A DNA stretch of 47,109 nucleotides from Chloroflexota bacterium (GTDB lineage: Bacteria > Chloroflexota > Dehalococcoidia > DSTF01 > JACRBR01): assembly GCA_028872875.1 (NCBI GenBank), contig JAGWOC010000018.1:1-47109 (forward strand). The letters are read 5' to 3'. Both the position numbers and the translations under genes were made by a program. Below, piece after piece: positions 43,651-47,109 of the stretch (the first letter of the stretch is position 1; every line of letters starts with the position of its first letter). The notes below the pieces were generated by a model. That model ran no database searches, was not told the DNA's origin, and saw only the letters and a program-made list of their open reading frames with translations.

Positions 43651-44766
43651 ATGGCTGAGACCGGCCGCGCCGCAGTCTTCCTCGGCCCTGGCAAGGGCTA
43701 CGAGATCCAGGAGTTCGAGGTTCCGGTGCCGGAGCCGGACGGCATCGTCATCAAGGTGTCGATGGGCGGCATCTGCGGCTCCGACCTGCACATCTGGCGC
43801 GGCGACTCGCCGCTCTTCGCGGCGATGGCCGGCAACGTCGCCGGGCACGAGATGACGGGCCGCGTGCATCGCCTCGGCGCGAAGGTCAAGACCGACTCGC
43901 TCGGCCGGCCGCTGAAGGAGGGCGACCGGGTCGCCTACGCCTACTTCTACCCGTGCGGCCGCTGCTATCAGTGCAACAAGGGCGAGTTCGCCGCCTGCCC
44001 GCAGAAGCTGCTGGGGATGGGGCCGAGCATCAGCAAGTTCAGCGGCGCCTACGGCGAGTACTACTACCTGAAGCCCGGCGGCTGGGTGTTCAAGGTGCCG
44101 GACGCGATCACGGACGCGATGGCCACGCCGGTGAACTGCGCGCTGTCGCAGGTGACGTACGGGCTGCAGGCCGCCGGGTTGCGCTACGGCGACACAGTCG
44201 TCGTGCAGGGCGCGGGTGGCCTCGGGCTGAACGCGATCGCGGTGGCGAAGGAGATGGGCGCCGATGCCGTCATCGCCATCGACGGCGTGCCGGGGCGCCT
44301 CGCGCTCGCGAAGCGCTTCGGGGCGGACGAGGTGGTCGACATCACGCAGCAGGCGACGCCGATGGATCGCATCGCGAAGGTGAAGGCGCTGACCGGTGGC
44401 CGCGGCGGCGACGTCGTGGTGGAGGTCGTCGGCATCCCCCAGGCCGTGTCCGAGGGCATCCAGATGGTGCGCGAGGGCGGCACGTACCTCGAAATCGGCA
44501 ACATCTCCTTCGGGCGGACGGCGGAGATCGACCCCTCGCAGCTCGTCTGGGGGTCGAAGCGGATCCAGGGCGTGGTCATGTACAACCCGTGGGTCATCCC
44601 GGAGGCGCTGGACTTCCTCGTGCGGACGAAGGACAAGTACCCGCACGGTGACGTCGTGTCGCACACGTTCAGGCTCGACGACATCAACGACGCGTTCCAG
44701 AACAGCGAGTGGCTGCGCGAGGGCGACGCGACGAAGGTCAACCGCGCGGCGATCGTGATGGCGTAG
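43651..44766 (+). CDS. Zinc-dependent alcohol dehydrogenase (MDR superfamily)
   Basis: A 371-residue medium-chain dehydrogenase. The catalytic zinc site is in GGICGSDLHIW (Cys) and AGHEMTG (His, Glu). The structural zinc has four cysteines in PCGRCYQCNKGEFAAC. The NAD(P) fold carries VVQGAGGLGLNAIAV, with an acidic residue at the end of the second strand (AIDGVPGRL) that favours NAD+. The substrate cannot be told; sorbitol/threonine-type branches share this layout. The ATG at 43651 follows GAAAGGTCACG. A TTG at 43633 is in frame but less likely. Its 3' end overlaps the convergent glycosyltransferase by 29 bp. Confidence 0.92.
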   Translation: MAETGRAAVFLGPGKGYEIQEFEVPVPEPDGIVIKVSMGGICGSDLHIWRGDSPLFAAMAGNVAGHEMTGRVHRLGAKVKTDSLGRPLKEGDRVAYAYFYPCGRCYQCNKGEFAACPQKLLGMGPSISKFSGAYGEYYYLKPGGWVFKVPDAITDAMATPVNCALSQVTYGLQAAGLRYGDTVVVQGAGGLGLNAIAVAKEMGADAVIAIDGVPGRLALAKRFGADEVVDITQQATPMDRIAKVKALTGGRGGDVVVEVVGIPQAVSEGIQMVREGGTYLEIGNISFGRTAEIDPSQLVWGSKRIQGVVMYNPWVIPEALDFLVRTKDKYPHGDVVSHTFRLDDINDAFQNSEWLREGDATKVNRAAIVMA

Positions 44767-46102
44767 GGGCCCGCAGCGAGGCGCCCGCCTCCCAGAGCCG
44801 GACGACGCCGAGCGCGGCGAGCGGGGCGATGACGATCGCCAGCGGGTAGTGGAAGCGCGGGTCGCCGAAGAACACGAGGTACGCCGCCGTCCACGACAGG
44901 ATCACCGCGACGAGCAGGATGACCTCGCGCCCGTAGCGTCGCGCACCGAGGGCGATGCCGAGGCCCGCGAGCACGAGCACCGCCGCCCAGAACGCGTTGT
45001 CGGCGCCGCGGAGCCGGGCATCGCCGCGGCTGCTGAACTCCGGGTGGTCGCCGAACGCGGCGTTCCAGTCGAGCGCGGTAGCGTCGGACTCGTAGATCGC
45101 GCGCAGCTTGGTGAGCGCGAGCCGCGCCTCGGCGGCGGGGTGCGACCGCGCGTACCTGAGCGCGTCGTCCAGCGCGATCCGGCTCGACGCGGCCTCGTAC
45201 TGGGCGAGGGTGAGGCCGGTCGCGTGGGAGCGCGGGACGGGCTGCAGGGTCCGCATCCGGCCCGTCGCGCCGGCGTGGTTGCCGATCCAGAAGTCGGAAC
45301 CGAAGTTCGAGGCGATCGGCACGAAGCTGCCGGAGAGGCGTTCATTCCTCACCAGCCAGGGTGTCAGCAGCAGCGCCGTCAGCGCGACGAGCGTCAGCGA
45401 CCAGGCGAGCCATCGGCGCGGGCCGGGCCGGCAGAGCAGCCACCAGAGGCCGGCGACCGGCAGGAGCAGCAGCCCCTCTCCGCGCGTCAGCGCGGCGGCG
45501 GCGACCACGGCGGCGAGCACCGGCAGGACGGCCCATCGCGTCCCCCGGCGGCGCGGGAGCCAGACGGCGAGCAGCAGGCCGAGCGCGAAGAGCGCCGTGA
45601 ACAGCGGCTCCGAGAGCGCGAGCGAGCTGAACTGGACCTGCCCGGGCCAGACGGCCAGGAGCAGCGCGGCGACGATCGCGACGCGCGCGCCAACGAGCAT
45701 GCGCGTGGCGGCGTAGGCGGCCGCGATCGTGATGAGCGCCAGCACGACGTTCGCGGCGTACGCCTGCGCCAGGCCCTGGCCGAATGCCTTGAAGACGGCG
45801 CCGAGGAAGGCCGAGTAGCCGGGCGGCCACGCCATCGTCGGCGGGCCCAGGTACGGGTTGCGGAAGCCGTCGCCGGCGGCGATGAAGCGCGCCGTGTTCC
45901 AGTACCACACCGTGTCGTCGAAGCGGCCGTCGTTGGGGTAGGGATGGACGCGGACCAGCCACGCCGCGCGCAGGCCGGCGGCAAGGCACAGCGTCGCGAA
46001 GAGCGGCGCGTGGGCCAGGGCGCGTCTGCGCCATGCGCGAGGGGCGGGCGCACCGGACGCGGGCGGCGTGGCTTCCGGCGCGGCAGCAGGGTCGGGCGTC
46101 AT
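44738..46102 (-). CDS. Membrane glycosyltransferase, GT39/ArnT-like
   Basis: A 454-residue protein with about ten to twelve membrane helices. The first outer loop has PYPNDGRFDDTVWYWNTARFI with the acidic residues expected of lipid-linked sugar transferases of the GT-C fold, and AWPPGYSAFLGAVF follows. The segment LLTPWLVRNERLSG and the long C-terminal outer loop are also typical. It would transfer a sugar from a polyprenyl-phosphate donor outside the membrane. Acceptor and sugar are unknown. The first 25 residues are Ala/Pro-rich. Its last 29 bp overlap the dehydrogenase gene on the other strand. Confidence 0.83.
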   Translation of the reverse strand: MTPDPAAAPEATPPASGAPAPRAWRRRALAHAPLFATLCLAAGLRAAWLVRVHPYPNDGRFDDTVWYWNTARFIAAGDGFRNPYLGPPTMAWPPGYSAFLGAVFKAFGQGLAQAYAANVVLALITIAAAYAATRMLVGARVAIVAALLLAVWPGQVQFSSLALSEPLFTALFALGLLLAVWLPRRRGTRWAVLPVLAAVVAAAALTRGEGLLLLPVAGLWWLLCRPGPRRWLAWSLTLVALTALLLTPWLVRNERLSGSFVPIASNFGSDFWIGNHAGATGRMRTLQPVPRSHATGLTLAQYEAASSRIALDDALRYARSHPAAEARLALTKLRAIYESDATALDWNAAFGDHPEFSSRGDARLRGADNAFWAAVLVLAGLGIALGARRYGREVILLVAVILSWTAAYLVFFGDPRFHYPLAIVIAPLAALGVVRLWEAGASLRAPTPSRSPRG

Positions 46103-46222
46103 GCCGTCTCCCGTCGCTGAGCGGCGGCGTCGATGATACGCGCGCCATCATCCCGGACGGTACCACGCCGTGATGGGAGCGCGATGGGCGCCAGCCCGGC
46201 GCGCGGGCAGATGGTCCTCCCC

Positions 46223-47109
46223 CTACGGCGTCGCCGTGGCGGCGGGCGCGGGCGTGCCGGCGGCGCAGCCGGGCGTCACCGCGCGCGTAGCCACCGTGAA
46301 CGTGAACGCCTGCGCGCCGACGCGCACGCACGCCGTCCCCGCTGCGCTGTCGAACGTCGCGCCCGTCACCGGCCCGGAGGCGACGGGCAGCGGGACGAAC
46401 TGCCAGCGGCTCGTCATGGGCGGATAGTCGGTCGAGCCGAGGCCGCAGTAGCTGAACACGCCTTCCGGGTTGCTGGAACTCGGCGCGTCGCAGACAACGG
46501 GGCCTGGTTGTGGCCTGCCAGCGAGGACCCCGACGACCGTGTTTCCGAATGTAGCGCACGCTGTGGCCTTCCCATGCTGCTGGTAAAGGGGCAACACGCT
46601 CGCCGTGCCCGTGTACATGAACACATCGCAGGGCACATGCTGGAGCTTCAAGAAGTCGACCACGTTGCAGCCGGTCGTGTACGTGAGTGTGTCGAGGTGG
46701 AAGGTCCACAGCTGCGAACCATTGCCCACGCACTGGTACTCCTGCGGGAACACAGCGTCGCCGACCAACTTCGCGGTCGCGGAGGGATATGGAAGGAATT
46801 GCCAGTGTCCGAGTATGGCGCTGTCAACACAGTACGATTCCAGCGCGGTGGCCGCCGGTGGCGCGCAGACTACGAAGCCCGGTCGCGGGTCGCCGCTCGC
46901 GGAACCAGGAACGCTGACAATCAGCCTTCCAGAGAAGCTGCCAGAGCCATAGCAGGCGTTCGGTGCTCCATGCTCAGGATATAGCACGCCTCCACCGCTG
47001 CGGCAGGGGGACTGCGGGACGAGTGGAGGCGAGGGTGTCCTGGATGTCGCGGCCACTACCGCCTGTGTAGGGAACGTGGTGGGGGCCGCAGTGCCGTACT
47101 TCTGTGCCG
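46223..47109 (-). CDS. Secreted protein with two six-cysteine repeats (partial at the 5' end)
   Basis: The frame is open to the right edge, so the N-terminus is outside the window; a GTG at 47056 exists but the Thr/Pro/Ala-rich linker before it continues in frame. The visible part has two similar repeats of about 115-120 residues. Each has six cysteines in the order PC, AC, VVC, YC, C, TGC. Shared landmarks are LY..HG before AC, RPGFVVC or QPGPVVC, HWQFLP or RWQFVP, and an aromatic strand (LWTFHL or AFTFTV) before TGC. It ends in a short Ala/Pro/Thr tail. I recognise no family. Paired cysteines and linker suggest a disulfide-rich exported domain. Confidence 0.72.
   Translation of the reverse strand, partial: AQKYGTAAPTTFPTQAVVAATSRTPSPPLVPQSPCRSGGGVLYPEHGAPNACYGSGSFSGRLIVSVPGSASGDPRPGFVVCAPPAATALESYCVDSAILGHWQFLPYPSATAKLVGDAVFPQEYQCVGNGSQLWTFHLDTLTYTTGCNVVDFLKLQHVPCDVFMYTGTASVLPLYQQHGKATACATFGNTVVGVLAGRPQPGPVVCDAPSSSNPEGVFSYCGLGSTDYPPMTSRWQFVPLPVASGPVTGATFDSAAGTACVRVGAQAFTFTVATRAVTPGCAAGTPAPAATATP

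Noticed and set aside
42493-44664. Very long frame upstream of ctaB on the minus strand
   Set aside because: It crosses ctaA and the antisense of the alcohol dehydrogenase; similarity to CtaB starts only at 42492.

Overview
The window is GC-rich chromosomal DNA from a free-living aerobic bacterium. No rRNA, tRNA, phage or transposase gene is visible. A short Rho without a long N-terminal insertion, a TrpB2-type tryptophan synthase beta chain, a caa3-type oxidase cluster with CtaG, a DUF3105 protein and T-box control point to Chloroflexota, perhaps near Dehalococcoidia. This assignment is an inference from gene content; there is no marker phylogeny.

Layout. (1) 1-10380, minus strand: a tryptophan operon read right to left. 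It starts at a promoter (TTGACA, 17 bp, TACACT) and a T-box leader with a TGG (Trp) specifier, then trpB2, a four-helix-bundle (S23-type) gene, trpS, trpE, a Nudix-methyltransferase fusion, trpG, a ribbon-helix-helix/RelE toxin-antitoxin pair, trpD, trpC, a P-loop kinase and trpF, and runs off the left edge. Most junctions overlap or are 1 nt apart, so the four kinds of guest gene share the trp transcript. No trpA is visible. (2) 10458-14682: enoyl-CoA hydratase divergent from a MarR regulator across three palindromes, a CitE-like lyase, and rho. (3) 14778-20314, minus: assimilatory sulfate reduction in the order sulfite reductase, APS reductase, APS kinase, ATP sulfurylase, then a membrane protein resembling Na/Pi cotransporters. 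(4) 20320-22650: a tandem and dispersed repeat array fused to the 3' end of a solitary dnaA. (5) 22700-32010: PAP2-type membrane protein, DUF3105 protein, DegV, rpsO, pnp with an RGG-like tail, a 36-residue membrane peptide, a HAD hydrolase and glutamine-dependent NAD synthetase. (6) 32315-36221, plus: ABC exporter pair, a thioredoxin-like lipoprotein and a monooxygenase-like/membrane/cupredoxin fusion. (7) 36551-43433, minus: ctaG, cox subunits IV, III, I and II, then ctaB and ctaA with a separate promoter. (8) 43651-47109: zinc alcohol dehydrogenase, GT39-like membrane glycosyltransferase, and a partial secreted protein built from two six-cysteine repeats.

The genome carries several families of small repeats: five arrays of 7-bp units with differing consensus, a 58-bp hairpin unit (six copies beside dnaA and partial copies elsewhere), GGGCACA hairpins, and a CCCTCTCCC palindrome that is translated as a kinase tail. 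The observations that look least described are the toxin-antitoxin pair with a MetJ-like 8-bp operator ladder inside the trp operon, the Nudix-methyltransferase embedded between trpE and trpG, the transporter-like gene closing the sulfate operon, the repeat array that includes the end of dnaA, and the six-cysteine repeat protein.
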